From NCBI RefSeq assembly GCF_900108185.1, contig NZ_FNVA01000009.1, forward strand, positions 62,001 to 126,000: a DNA stretch of 64,000 bases, written 5' to 3'. This DNA is from Bryocella elongata (GTDB lineage: Bacteria > Acidobacteriota > Terriglobia > Terriglobales > Acidobacteriaceae). Position 1 is the stretch's first letter. Each line of letters begins with the position of its first letter. A program made the translations under genes and the position numbers. Below are positions 54,584-62,978 of this stretch, in pieces. The notes under the pieces were generated by a model, which was given only the letters and a program-made list of their open reading frames with translations, was not told the origin of the DNA and ran no database searches.

Positions 54584-55366
54584 CTAATTCGCTGTCGGCT
54601 GCTCGACGTGGTCGATGACAAACGCATCCACTGACGCCTTTACCGGCTCGAACTTCAACCCCAGCTGCTCCTTGATCGCGGTGAACTGCGGGGGAGGAGT
54701 ATCTGCGTCTGCGTCGGGCGCGTCGCCGCGGGTGTAGGTCAGCTTGAAGTCGTAGCGCCCTGTCAGGCCGGTCTGATCGACGAGCGGTCGATCCATGAAT
54801 AGCTGCTTGATCAGGACGAAATCCGTCATGGTGCTGGCTCTGTAGTTCTCGGTCCTCTGGGAGCCATTCCCTTGTGTCCACTCCAGGGGCTGCAAGTTCG
54901 GATCGGCGGCGGCAGTAAGCCTTGGCTGCCCGTTCACCACCTGGAGCGCATAGGCAGGCATCTCCCGCTTCTCACGATGAAACTGCAGCCCGAAACGCTC
55001 CTTGAGGAGCTGGCGCACCAGTTGTTGCTCCTGCGGAAGCGTCGCATTGGCCGTGAGGTTGGTCGTGCCACTCATGTCCCAGTGCTTCTCTTCCACCCAC
55101 CCGGGAGCACCCACAATCTGCCGGGAGTTCAGCGAGTATGCAAAGGCGATGAGTTTCAGCAGAGGCTGGTCTTCGAGTTCGAAGCGATTGTTCTGAAAGC
55201 TGAAGTTGTTGTGCATCACCGCCGCGGGGTGAGGCTTCACCACGGCCACCTCGACGGTAGCGTCGATCTGACTCAGCGGCGCGTTCGCCTGAGCATTAAC
55301 TCCCAACGCCGCAGGCAAAAGAACGGCGACCACAAAGAGACTTCGGCGGACAGAGGCTTCGGCCAT
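54584..55366 (-). CDS. TIGR03435-family secreted protein
   Basis: 260 aa from ATG 55366 (GAGGTG seven bases upstream); an in-frame TTG further up has no support. Signal peptide about 1-26 (RSLFVVAVLLPAALGVNAQ). Motifs of the acidobacterial TIGR03435 family: RFELEDQPLLKLIAFAYSLN, RQIVGAPGWVEEKHWDMSGT, QLLKERFGLQFHREKREMPA, YALQVVNGQPRL and RPLVDQTGLTGRYDFKLTYT. These proteins are abundant in soil Acidobacteria; function unknown. Convergent with aroDE. Confidence 0.9.
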   Translation of the reverse strand: MAEASVRRSLFVVAVLLPAALGVNAQANAPLSQIDATVEVAVVKPHPAAVMHNNFSFQNNRFELEDQPLLKLIAFAYSLNSRQIVGAPGWVEEKHWDMSGTTNLTANATLPQEQQLVRQLLKERFGLQFHREKREMPAYALQVVNGQPRLTAAADPNLQPLEWTQGNGSQRTENYRASTMTDFVLIKQLFMDRPLVDQTGLTGRYDFKLTYTRGDAPDADADTPPPQFTAIKEQLGLKFEPVKASVDAFVIDHVEQPTAN

Positions 55367-55524
55367 GTGAGACACCTCAAGACTCAACTGGATCTACAGT
55401 GATGGACGATACGAAGCCAGCGCGAGAAAGTTCCCACGCCGAGACTGTATCGATAATTCGGAAGGTCCCTGCGTCCTCCGTAGCGAAGTCGAGGGGCCTA
55501 CTGCCTGCCGATGCTGTCAAGGAA

Positions 55525-55583
55525 GCAGGTTTCTCCACTGCGCAGGACGATGAAGCCGTCCCGCTCCGGTCGAAATGACACAT
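55525..55583. repeat. 59-bp dispersed repeat, copy 2
   Basis: GCAGGTTTCTCCACTGCGCA, then GGACGATGAAGCCGTCCCGC and TCCGGTCGAAATGACACAT; homologous over its whole length to 43526-43584. It stands between the TIGR03435 gene and the M3 peptidase stop. The rest of 55367-55613 has no gene. Confidence 0.8.
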
Positions 55584-55613
55584 CCGTTGTGGGGCTGTGA
55601 CCAACCAGCCAAG

Positions 55614-57818
55614 CTACGCTGCGAACTCCTTGCCGATCCAGCCGCGGAGGGCTTCCATGGAGGATTCGCGGCCGAGGAAGGCTTGCACCAACTCGCGGGC
55701 GGGTTTGGTGCCGCCGGGCTCGAGGACCTCGCGGCGGTAGCGCAGAGCTACGGGGCTGGTGAGGAGCTCGGTGGCGTGCTGGGCGCCTTCGCCTTTCGCG
55801 TCTTCGACTGCGGCCTTGGCTTCGATCGCGCTGAACTGCTCGAAGAACTCCAGCGCCATCACCTTGTCGTAGAGGTAGGTGTAGTAGTTCGAGGTGTAGC
55901 CGATGAGGTGCGTGAAGGCGGCGTACATGGTGTTGCCTTCGACGAATTCGTAGCGCGAGAAGCGGTCGTAGCCAGCGCGGAGCAGCAGGTCGAGGTCGAG
56001 GTCGGCGGCTTTGCGGTCGTGGGTCTCCATCGAGTAGGTTGCGTACATGACCTGGGTGAGCGTGGAGAGGGCGCGGCCATGCGCGGCGGCCTTGGTCATG
56101 CGTTCGATGACGTCGTAGGGCAGCAGCTCGCCGGTCTGGTAGTGCTTCGCGAAGGTGCGGAGGAGGTCGGCGTCCTCGAAGAACTCTTCGAGCATCTGCG
56201 AGGGAACCTCGACGAAGTCGCCTTCGGTGGCGATGCCGGACTGCCCTGCCCAGCGCTGGCGCCCGCCAAGGACCTCGTGCATGAGGTGGCCGAACTCGTG
56301 GAAGTAGGTGACGACGTCGGAGTACTGCATGAGGCCGGCGTCGGATTCACTGGGCTGGGGGAAGTTGCAGACGAGAGAGGCTTCGGGGAGGTTTTTGCCG
56401 AGGACTCCGCTGACGAGCGAGCACTCGGAGAACCACTTGCTCTTGCCCTCGCGGGGGTGCATGTCGAGGTAGATGCGGCCTAGGGGCGAGGGTTCAGGGC
56501 TGAAAGGTTCCTGGCTCTGTGCTGCGTTTAGCGTGGTGGCGGGTCCTTCGACTTCGCGCTGCGCGCTGCGCTCAGGATGACGCTGATCGGTATTGGAGGC
56601 GGTGTCGTAGACGAGGAAGGCTTTGACGCTGGGGTCCCAGACGGGGGCTTGGGTGTCGCGGACGAAGCGGACGCGGAAGAGCTTTTCGACGGTGGCGAGG
56701 ATGCCCGCCTCGACCTGCTCGTAGGGGAAGTAGGGGCGGACGGACTGCGAGTCGAAGTTGTAGCGGGTGCGGCGGAACTGCTCCTCCCAGTAGCGGGCGT
56801 CGCTGAGGGTGAGGGGCAGGGCGTGAGGATCGCGTTCGCGGACGAAGGTCTCGAGCTCGGCGTACTCGCGCGTGGCGAACTCGCGGGCTGCGACCTCGAC
56901 TTCATCGAGGAACTTGCGCATGTTGGCGGCGGAGCCCATCATCTGGTCGACGGTGGCGAGGTCGGCCCAGCTGCGGAAGCCTAGGAGCTTCGCCATCTCC
57001 TCGCGGCCGGCGAGGAGGTCGAGCAGCACCTGCTTGTTCGCCGGATAGCCGCGACCGTTGTAGGCGAGGTAGAGCTTGCGGCGGAGCGCGGGCGAGGCGG
57101 CGTAGTTCATGACCGGGGTCATATCGGGGGGATCGGTCGTGATGGTGACGGGGCCGTCGGCGGCGAGCGTCTTGGTGCCGTCAGCGGCAGCCTCTTCTCT
57201 GACGCCTTTGCGGGTGAGGTAGTCGGCGGGCAGGCCGAGGAGTTCGTTGGCGTCGGTGACTTCGACCTTGCGCACGTCGTCCTGCACGGTGCGGCTGAAG
57301 TTCATGCTGAGGCCGATCATGGTGTCGGCGAGGGAGCGGATCTTTTCGCGGGTCTCGTCGTCACGATCGACGCCGGACATGCGGTAGCCGAGGAGCACGC
57401 GCTCGAGGTAGTAGCGTGTGGCAGCGTCCTCGCCGGTGATCGCTTCGCCTTCGAGGGCGGCGAGGGCCTGGTAGACCTCGCGGTTCAGCGAGAGCGCGAC
57501 GGACTCGGCGCTGACCGACTGCGAGAGCTCCTGCGCGACGTCGCGGACGCCCGCCAGCGGGTGGACCATGAACATGACGTGCGCCTGGCTGCCGGCCATG
57601 CGCAGGTGCCAGGAGGCGCGATCGTAGGGCTCCAGCGTGTTGAGCACGGTGCGCGCGCTGTTTGCGTCCACGGCCAGCAGCTCGGCGATGGCGGCACGCG
57701 CAGCGGCGAGATGCGATTCGACCCAGGTCTTTGCGCCCTCGGCGGAGTCCAGACCGGCCCAGATGTGGAGCGGATCTGTGGAAATGGTGGAGGCGGTAGC
57801 TTCGGCGACAGGCTGCAT
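55614..57818 (-). CDS. M3-family oligopeptidase (thimet oligopeptidase-like)
   Basis: 734 aa from ATG 57818, which follows GGAGATACACCG; the longer open frame to 57935 is not needed. Zinc metallopeptidase of the oligopeptidase A / thimet type: the catalytic motif is YFHEFGHLMHEVLGGRQRW. GMPADYLTRKG-type text is seen as LGLPADYLTRKGVREEAAAD, and VNFPQPSESDAGLMQYSDVV-like text as CNFPQPSESDAGLMQYSDVV. It cuts short peptides in the cytoplasm. Around residues 410-440 there is an insertion reading RHPERSAQREVEGP, encoded by a dispersed REP-like repeat (56541-56582), in a loop before GRIYLDMHPREGKSKW. The frame is kept, so the enzyme may still be active. Confidence 0.92.
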   Translation of the reverse strand: MQPVAEATASTISTDPLHIWAGLDSAEGAKTWVESHLAAARAAIAELLAVDANSARTVLNTLEPYDRASWHLRMAGSQAHVMFMVHPLAGVRDVAQELSQSVSAESVALSLNREVYQALAALEGEAITGEDAATRYYLERVLLGYRMSGVDRDDETREKIRSLADTMIGLSMNFSRTVQDDVRKVEVTDANELLGLPADYLTRKGVREEAAADGTKTLAADGPVTITTDPPDMTPVMNYAASPALRRKLYLAYNGRGYPANKQVLLDLLAGREEMAKLLGFRSWADLATVDQMMGSAANMRKFLDEVEVAAREFATREYAELETFVRERDPHALPLTLSDARYWEEQFRRTRYNFDSQSVRPYFPYEQVEAGILATVEKLFRVRFVRDTQAPVWDPSVKAFLVYDTASNTDQRHPERSAQREVEGPATTLNAAQSQEPFSPEPSPLGRIYLDMHPREGKSKWFSECSLVSGVLGKNLPEASLVCNFPQPSESDAGLMQYSDVVTYFHEFGHLMHEVLGGRQRWAGQSGIATEGDFVEVPSQMLEEFFEDADLLRTFAKHYQTGELLPYDVIERMTKAAAHGRALSTLTQVMYATYSMETHDRKAADLDLDLLLRAGYDRFSRYEFVEGNTMYAAFTHLIGYTSNYYTYLYDKVMALEFFEQFSAIEAKAAVEDAKGEGAQHATELLTSPVALRYRREVLEPGGTKPARELVQAFLGRESSMEALRGWIGKEFAA
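56541..56582. repeat. REP-like repeat inserted in frame in the M3 peptidase gene
   Basis: The plus strand reads GGGTCCTTCGACTTCGCGCT, then GCGCGCTGCGCTCAGGATGA. Its translation on the coding strand, RHPERSAQREVEGP, is the well-known product of bacterial intergenic repeats of the type CATCCTGAGCG...GAAGGACC. A partial relative is seen near 43354 (CCTTCGACGACGCTCAGGAC). Confidence 0.7.
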
Positions 57819-57933
57819 CGGTGTATCTCCCTGATTCCACTGTAAGCGAATCGTGATGCCGTCTGCTGGCTCACCGAAAGGTGTTATGGTGGCGGTTCGC
57901 CGGGCGAGCGCAGACTGAAAGCCGGGAGTGCTC

Positions 57934-58140
57934 ATGCATACGGTACTGGTAATTGGGGTGTTCGCGGCGATGGTGCTTGCCCCGTGTGTGATCGCGAGCT
58001 ATTCGAATTTTTCGCTGCAGGGCGTGACTCCAGAGAAGCCGGGGAAGAAAGCCGAGCCGGAGCTGGTCGAAGCGCCGGTGCGGACGCAGCATGTCGCGAG
58101 CTCTCCCCTCGAAGATCCCTCGGCCACGCGAACGCGATAG
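57934..58140 (+). CDS. Small membrane-anchored protein upstream of VKOR gene
   Basis: 68 aa from ATG 57934, after GGGAGTGCTC. One N-terminal hydrophobic segment (TVLVIGVFAAMVLAPCVIAS) is followed by a polar tail (SLQGVTPEKPGKKAEPELVE). No family recognised. It lies 49 bp before the VKOR gene on the same strand and may be expressed with it. Confidence 0.5.
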   Translation: MHTVLVIGVFAAMVLAPCVIASYSNFSLQGVTPEKPGKKAEPELVEAPVRTQHVASSPLEDPSATRTR

Positions 58141-58189
58141 CCGCCCGGCTGACGAACTGGGGGACAGGACACGCGGTTACAATGAACGC

Positions 58190-58663
58190 GTGCGCTATCT
58201 GATTGCCCTGCTCGCTCTCGCCGGCCTTATCGATTCCTGGATGGCCCTTCGCATTCACAATCAAGACCCCGCGCAGGCACCGCCTTGTGCCGTCACCGCG
58301 AACTTCGATTGCGGCGCGGTGAATCATTCCAAGTATGCGGTACTGCCGCCTATCAGCTTCGATGAAGATCCTGCGACCTCGAAGAAGGTGCATGTTCCCG
58401 TCGCTCTGCTGGGCCTGATCGGCTATGCGTTGATCGGCGTGATCGCGCTGCTGCCGAAGGTGCCGCACCGCTCGTTTGTGCTGCTGCAGCTGGCGGAGGG
58501 TGGGTTCGCGTTTGCGGCGTTCCTCAGCTTCCTGGAGGAGTATGTCCTGCAGAAGTGGTGCATCTACTGCCTGTGGTCGGCGGGGTTCATCACGGCGATC
58601 ATGCTGGTGGCGTTTGCGTCGCTGGTGGTGGATTCGCGGAAGCGACGAAAAGCAGGAGCTTAG
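58190..58663 (+). CDS. Vitamin K epoxide reductase (VKOR)-family protein
   Basis: 157 aa from GTG 58190; the longer open frame upstream overlaps the preceding gene and is unlikely. Four to five membrane helices. Redox cysteines: APPCAVTANFDCGAVNHSKY (loop pair) and LQKWCIYCLWSAGFITAIML (CxxC in the membrane). Bacterial VKORs reoxidise DsbA-type proteins using quinone, forming disulfides in the periplasm. No DsbA is adjacent here. Confidence 0.88.
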   Translation: MRYLIALLALAGLIDSWMALRIHNQDPAQAPPCAVTANFDCGAVNHSKYAVLPPISFDEDPATSKKVHVPVALLGLIGYALIGVIALLPKVPHRSFVLLQLAEGGFAFAAFLSFLEEYVLQKWCIYCLWSAGFITAIMLVAFASLVVDSRKRRKAGA

Positions 58664-58682
58664 CCAAACTCGCACCTCCAGG

Positions 58683-58763
58683 CTCAAAACCCGAAACCGG
58701 GTCATCATTTTTCCTCTCCCGTAAGGAGCGTGGAGAAAACATGATCGGGTTTCGGGTTTTGAG
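58683..58763. repeat. Inverted repeat between convergent VKOR and S9 peptidase genes
   Basis: CTCAAAACCCGAAACC (58683-58698) pairs with GGTTTCGGGTTTTGAG (58748-58763), with GTCATCA/ATGATC partly extending the stem inwards. It probably ends transcription from both sides. Confidence 0.6.
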
Positions 58764-58786
58764 CTTCGGGTCTTGAGTTTCTGCGG

Positions 58787-61048
58787 CTACGGCTTGCAGG
58801 TGGGCGTGATGTCGTACTGCGGCTCGCATTTGTCCATGAGGAAGCGATCCATCCAGTTGACGATGTTCTCGAGGCGCTCGACGCGGTGCCAGGGTTCGCC
58901 GGAGCGGGAGAGCTCGTGGCTTTCGCGCGGGAAGCGGACCATGACGGTGGGGATCTTCTTGTATTTGAGGGCGCGGAAGAACTCCTCGCCGCCGGAGCCG
59001 GTGGGGGTGCGGAAGTCTGCGTCGCCGAGGATGAAGAGCATCGGCGTCTTGAGCTTGTCAACGTAGGTGATGGGCGAGTGGGCGCGGAAGGCGTCGATGT
59101 GCTCCCAGGGCGGGCTGGTGGGGTAGAACGACTGGTGGAAGCCGGCCATGTCCGCGGTGTACCACCAGTTGGCCCAGTCGGTGATGTCACGCTGCGCGAC
59201 GGCGGCCTTGAAGCGATCGGTCTGCGTGACCACCCAGTCGGTGAGCAGGCCGCCGCCGGAACCTCCGGTGACACCGAGTCGTGCGGGATCGGCGTAGCCA
59301 AGCTTGACGGCTTCGTCGACGGTGTCCATGAGGTCGTGGAAGTCGTCGCCGGGGTAGTTGTTGAGGATGATGTTGGCGAAGTTCTCGCCGTAGGTGGTGG
59401 AGCCGCGCGGGTTGGGATAGACGACGACGTAGCCGCGGGCGGCCATCCAGAGCATCTCGTGGTCGAAGACCCAGCCGTAGGCCGAGTGCGGGCCGCCGTG
59501 GATGTTGAGGATGAGCGGCAGCGGCTTGGCGGGCTTGCCGGTGATGCCCGGGGGCATCATGACGAAGGTGTCGATGGTCTCGCCCTTGATGTCCTCGGCG
59601 TGGTGCGTGGGTTTGACCTGCCAGTCGAGCGGCATCGCGATATCGAGCTGCGAGAAGAGCGCGTCATTCACCTTGGTGAGCTGGGTCTGGGATTTGCCGT
59701 CGCCGGGATGGAGCGCGAAGAGGTCGCCGATGAGGATGGGGTTGGAGATCTGGGCGATGACGGTCTTCGCGTCTGCCGTGGCGTTGAAGCTGAGGACGGC
59801 CTGCTTGCGTTCGCTCAGCTCGGTGACCTTGCCGGAGGCGGTGTCGACGCTGACGAGAAGAGCGCTGCCGCGGTAGCCGGCGATGTCTAGGATGGCGGAG
59901 CTGTCGGGCGTCCAGGCTACGCCGCCGCGGCCTCCACCTTTGGGGGCGGTGTTGTCGCCGCCGACGCTGCCGCCCATCTCGTAGGCTTCCTTCGAAGTGA
60001 GGTCGCGAGGCTCAGTTGCAGACGGAGTGCCGTCAACCCAGCCGAGGTCCATGATCCAGAGATCGTCCTGCTTGTGGGTTGCGGGCTTGAGCTCGGGAGC
60101 GGAGGCGTGGAAGGCGAGGTGCTTTCCGTCGGGCGAGAGCGAGAGGCCGCGAGCGTTGACCTTGAGGGGGTCGGTGAAGGAGTCGGAGGGGATCTCCTTC
60201 GCGTGGTCGGGGCCGGTGGAGACCTTGATGCCGTAGATCGTGTTGTGGGGTTTGGCTTCGTAGATGGGCTCGTCGATGCGGGACTGAGCGTAGAAGATCC
60301 ACTTGGAGTCGGGCGACCAGAGGGCGTCCTGCACGCCGAAGCGGCCGCCGGTGAGCTGCCACGCGGGGGCCTGCGAGCCATCGGCCTTGGGCAGCCAAAC
60401 CATGTAAAGCTGCGGGACGAACTCGGGCTCGAGGTAGCCTTCGCCGTTCGCGCGCCAGGTGGCGCGGTTGATGACCTTGATGTCGGAGACGTGGGCGTCA
60501 TCGCCGGTGAGGTGCGAGCGCTTCTGGGCTTCGGCCTTGGCCTCGGCGGGATCCTGTGGAGTGGACGAGGTGACGGTGAGGGCCTGGCCGTTGGGCGACC
60601 ACTGGGGATTGCCTGCGCCCCTAGGAAGGTCGGTGACCTTGGTGATGGTGCTATTGACCTTGGCGGGCATGACGTAGAGCTGCGGCGTGGGCTTGCCGGC
60701 GGCGTTGGCTGCGGAGCGGATGAAGGCGATCTGCGTGCCATCGGGCGACCAGCGGGGCGAGGCTTCGCGCGGGCCGGCGGTGAGGCGCTCGGGCTTCGCG
60801 CCGGGCGTGGCGGTATCGAGGAGGTAGAGCGCGGTGTCGTAGCCGGAGCGGTCGGCGGAGACGGTGGTCTGAACGAAGACCACGCGCCCATCCTTCGGCG
60901 AGAGCTGGGTGTCGCCGATCCAGACGAAGTCGAAGATGTCCTTCTCAGTGATGGGGCGCTTGGGCGCCTGAGCGGAGGCGATCGATGTGCTCGAAGGGAC
61001 GAAGGCGAGAGCCAACAGCAGGGACGGAGCCAGCAGACGACGCATCAT
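58787..61048 (-). CDS. S9-family peptidase (acylaminoacyl/dipeptidyl peptidase-like)
   Basis: 753 aa with a signal peptide (LLAPSLLLALAFVPSSTSIASAQA). A WD40-like propeller (about 35-480: DGRVVFVQTTVSADRSGYDT, SPRWSPDGTQIAFIRSAANA, ALWSPDSKWIFYAQS) gates an alpha/beta-hydrolase domain: NIHGGPHSAYGWVFDHEMLW, GVTGGSGGGLLTDWVVTQTD (nucleophile Ser), FILGDADFRTPTGSGGEEFF (Asp) and FPRESHELSRSGEPWHR (His). An exported serine exopeptidase of the S9C type. ATG 61048. Divergent from the coiled-coil gene at 61178. Confidence 0.92.
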   Translation of the reverse strand: MMRRLLAPSLLLALAFVPSSTSIASAQAPKRPITEKDIFDFVWIGDTQLSPKDGRVVFVQTTVSADRSGYDTALYLLDTATPGAKPERLTAGPREASPRWSPDGTQIAFIRSAANAAGKPTPQLYVMPAKVNSTITKVTDLPRGAGNPQWSPNGQALTVTSSTPQDPAEAKAEAQKRSHLTGDDAHVSDIKVINRATWRANGEGYLEPEFVPQLYMVWLPKADGSQAPAWQLTGGRFGVQDALWSPDSKWIFYAQSRIDEPIYEAKPHNTIYGIKVSTGPDHAKEIPSDSFTDPLKVNARGLSLSPDGKHLAFHASAPELKPATHKQDDLWIMDLGWVDGTPSATEPRDLTSKEAYEMGGSVGGDNTAPKGGGRGGVAWTPDSSAILDIAGYRGSALLVSVDTASGKVTELSERKQAVLSFNATADAKTVIAQISNPILIGDLFALHPGDGKSQTQLTKVNDALFSQLDIAMPLDWQVKPTHHAEDIKGETIDTFVMMPPGITGKPAKPLPLILNIHGGPHSAYGWVFDHEMLWMAARGYVVVYPNPRGSTTYGENFANIILNNYPGDDFHDLMDTVDEAVKLGYADPARLGVTGGSGGGLLTDWVVTQTDRFKAAVAQRDITDWANWWYTADMAGFHQSFYPTSPPWEHIDAFRAHSPITYVDKLKTPMLFILGDADFRTPTGSGGEEFFRALKYKKIPTVMVRFPRESHELSRSGEPWHRVERLENIVNWMDRFLMDKCEPQYDITPTCKP

Positions 61049-61177
61049 GCTCGGGGAACCTCGTGGGGAGACTTCTGTGGGTATGTCGAAAACATATCAC
61101 CGCGGTGGGGCGGCTGGTGCTTCCGGACGGACGGATGCCGGGACGCGTCGAGAGGCGTACCGCTCTACAATCTGTGC

Positions 61178-61597
61178 ATGTGGCCGAAGGCGTTAGCGCA
61201 GATCCTCGAGTTGTTGCCTCACGTGTCGCGGGTTCTCCCACTGGCGGACCGGTTTCTGGCGTCGCGGCAATCGAATGACGAGGCCAACCGGCAGGCGCTG
61301 GAGGGTGCAACGGCTCACATGGCTGCGGTGACCGAAGGGCTGCGTGCGGACCTGGGACAGGTGACGGCGTCGCACGCGGGACTCTACCGGCAGATGAACG
61401 AGATTACTGCGAAGGTGGACGATGCGGCGCGCGATGCGCGGGCAGCGAAGGACGCCGCGGCGTCGCTGGAGGCCAAGCTGGCGGGGATCGTGGCGACGCA
61501 GGCCCGGTTGCAGCTGCTGCTGACGGTGGCGGTGGCGCTGCTGGCGGTTGTGGTGCTGCTGCTTCCCTTCCTGTTCCATGCAGTGGCTTCGCGGTAG
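61178..61597 (+). CDS. Coiled-coil protein with C-terminal membrane anchor
   Basis: 139 aa from ATG 61178, the first ATG after the S9 promoter region; the longer open frame upstream is antisense to the peptidase. Helical throughout: LAQILELLPHVSRVLPLADR, then HAGLYRQMNEITAKVDDAAR and DARAAKDAAASLEAKLAGIV (coiled coil), ending with one membrane helix (LLLTVAVALLAVVVLLLPFL). Tail-anchored topology. No family recognised; similar unnamed proteins occur in this phylum. 16 bp before the next gene, so likely co-transcribed. Confidence 0.7.
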   Translation: MWPKALAQILELLPHVSRVLPLADRFLASRQSNDEANRQALEGATAHMAAVTEGLRADLGQVTASHAGLYRQMNEITAKVDDAARDARAAKDAAASLEAKLAGIVATQARLQLLLTVAVALLAVVVLLLPFLFHAVASR

Positions 61598-61613
61598 GAT
61601 CGTTCCCGGGACT

Positions 61614-62909
61614 ATGCCACGCTTTCGACACGGGAAGAGCTCTGAGACAACACCACCGATGCAGCGGCTGGCGGGCCGCGTGGGCGCGGGGATTGCCGCT
61701 CGCCGCGAGAAGGTGCAGGCGCGGGTAAAGGAACGTCCGTGGCTGTATGCGGGGATCTGCGCTGGGGCCTTTCTGGTGGCGAGCGTTATCGCTGCGCCGT
61801 TTGTGAAGGCGCACCTGCAGGCGATTGCGGTGCTGGACCTGGTGGCGAACAAGCCGGTGCCGTGGGCGCTGCAGAAGAGCATCGCGCACCCGGTGAAGAC
61901 GGACGAGCTGACGCTGCCGACGAGCAACGGGCCGGTGCCGGCGCGGATGTATACGCCGACGGACATGCCGGATGCTCCGGCGCTGATCGTGCTGCACGGG
62001 GTGCATCACCTGGGGATGAACGAGCCGCGGCTGATTGCGTTCGCGACGGCGATGTCGAGCTGCGGCATCCGGGTGCTGACTCCGGAGCTGCCGGACATCA
62101 AGGACTATCACGTGGGCGCGAACTCGATTGCCACGATTGGGGACGCGACGAAGTGGATGGCGGAGCGGAACGTGCCTCGTCGCACGGGCAATGAATCAGC
62201 AACACCGATGAGCTTCGCACCTGTTGGCGTGATGGGGTTGAGCTTCTCGGGTGGGCTGTCACTGCTGGCGGCGGCTAGCCCGCAGTATCGGCCGTACTTC
62301 CGGTTTGTGTTTGCGATCGGGTCGCAGGATGAGATGTTGCGGGTGGCGCAGTACTACCGGACGGGCGAGGACGCGGAGCCGAGTGGCGGCGAGGAGTTGC
62401 TGCCTCCGCATGAGTACGGCGCGCTGGTGCTGGAGTACGAGAACCTCGAAGACTTTGTGCCGAAGCAGGACCTGGCTCCGCTGCGGGCGGTGCTACGCGC
62501 GCACCTGTACGAGGAGCCGGCGAACGAGAAGGCCGCGATGGCGCTGCTGAATCCGCAGCAGGCTGCCGAGGCGAAGCAGCTGATGGATACGACCTCGGCC
62601 ACGACGCGCGAGATGCTGGCGAAGGACGAGGTGAAGCATGTGCAGGACATGGCGGGGGTGAGTCCGCATGGGCACCTGGCGACGCTGACCACTCCGGTGT
62701 ATCTGCTGCATGGTGAGGGCGACAACATCATCCCGGCAGCGGAGACGCAGTGGATGGCGGCGGAGCTTCCTCACCAGACGCTGCAGGCGGAGCTGATCTC
62801 TCCGGTGCTATCGCACTTGGATCTGGATGGGCATGGGCCTGGGGCTTGGGATCAGCTGAAGCTGGTGCACTTCTTTGCGCTGATTCTGCATGCGGCGGAG
62901 GGGCGGTAG
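61614..62909 (+). CDS. Alpha/beta hydrolase, membrane-anchored
   Basis: 431 aa from ATG 61614. One membrane helix near residues 45-60 (LYAGICAGAFLVASVIAAPF). Hydrolase domain: ALIVLHGVHHLGMNEPRLIA (oxyanion strand), VGVMGLSFSGGLSLLAAASP (nucleophile Ser in GLSFSG), YLLHGEGDNIIPAAETQWMA (Asp) and SPVLSHLDLDGHGPG (His). An extra lid of about 100 residues lies between strands 6 and 7. Substrate unknown; an esterase-like or dienelactone-hydrolase-like role is possible. It ends at the start of a dispersed repeat. Confidence 0.8.
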   Translation: MPRFRHGKSSETTPPMQRLAGRVGAGIAARREKVQARVKERPWLYAGICAGAFLVASVIAAPFVKAHLQAIAVLDLVANKPVPWALQKSIAHPVKTDELTLPTSNGPVPARMYTPTDMPDAPALIVLHGVHHLGMNEPRLIAFATAMSSCGIRVLTPELPDIKDYHVGANSIATIGDATKWMAERNVPRRTGNESATPMSFAPVGVMGLSFSGGLSLLAAASPQYRPYFRFVFAIGSQDEMLRVAQYYRTGEDAEPSGGEELLPPHEYGALVLEYENLEDFVPKQDLAPLRAVLRAHLYEEPANEKAAMALLNPQQAAEAKQLMDTTSATTREMLAKDEVKHVQDMAGVSPHGHLATLTTPVYLLHGEGDNIIPAAETQWMAAELPHQTLQAELISPVLSHLDLDGHGPGAWDQLKLVHFFALILHAAEGR

Positions 62910-62960
62910 GGTACCCCTCCCCCGAGCTTTTTGCAAATGTTCAATTTAGAGACTTTAGGG
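62909..62960. repeat. Dispersed repeat element, left part of the split copy
   Basis: GGGTACCCCTCCCCCGAGCT, then TTTTGCAAATG and AGAGACTTTAGGG. It has the same skeleton as 42572-42625 (GGGTACC, CCTCCCCCG, GCAAA, GAGACTTT, GGG). It begins at the stop codon of the hydrolase gene. Confidence 0.55.
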
Positions 62961-62978
62961 GTGGACTTCGGTAGTGTC

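Noticed and set aside
60074-61177. Upstream extension of the coiled-coil gene frame by 368 codons
   Set aside because: It is antisense to the S9 peptidase and Gly/Val/Asp-rich; the real start is ATG 61178.
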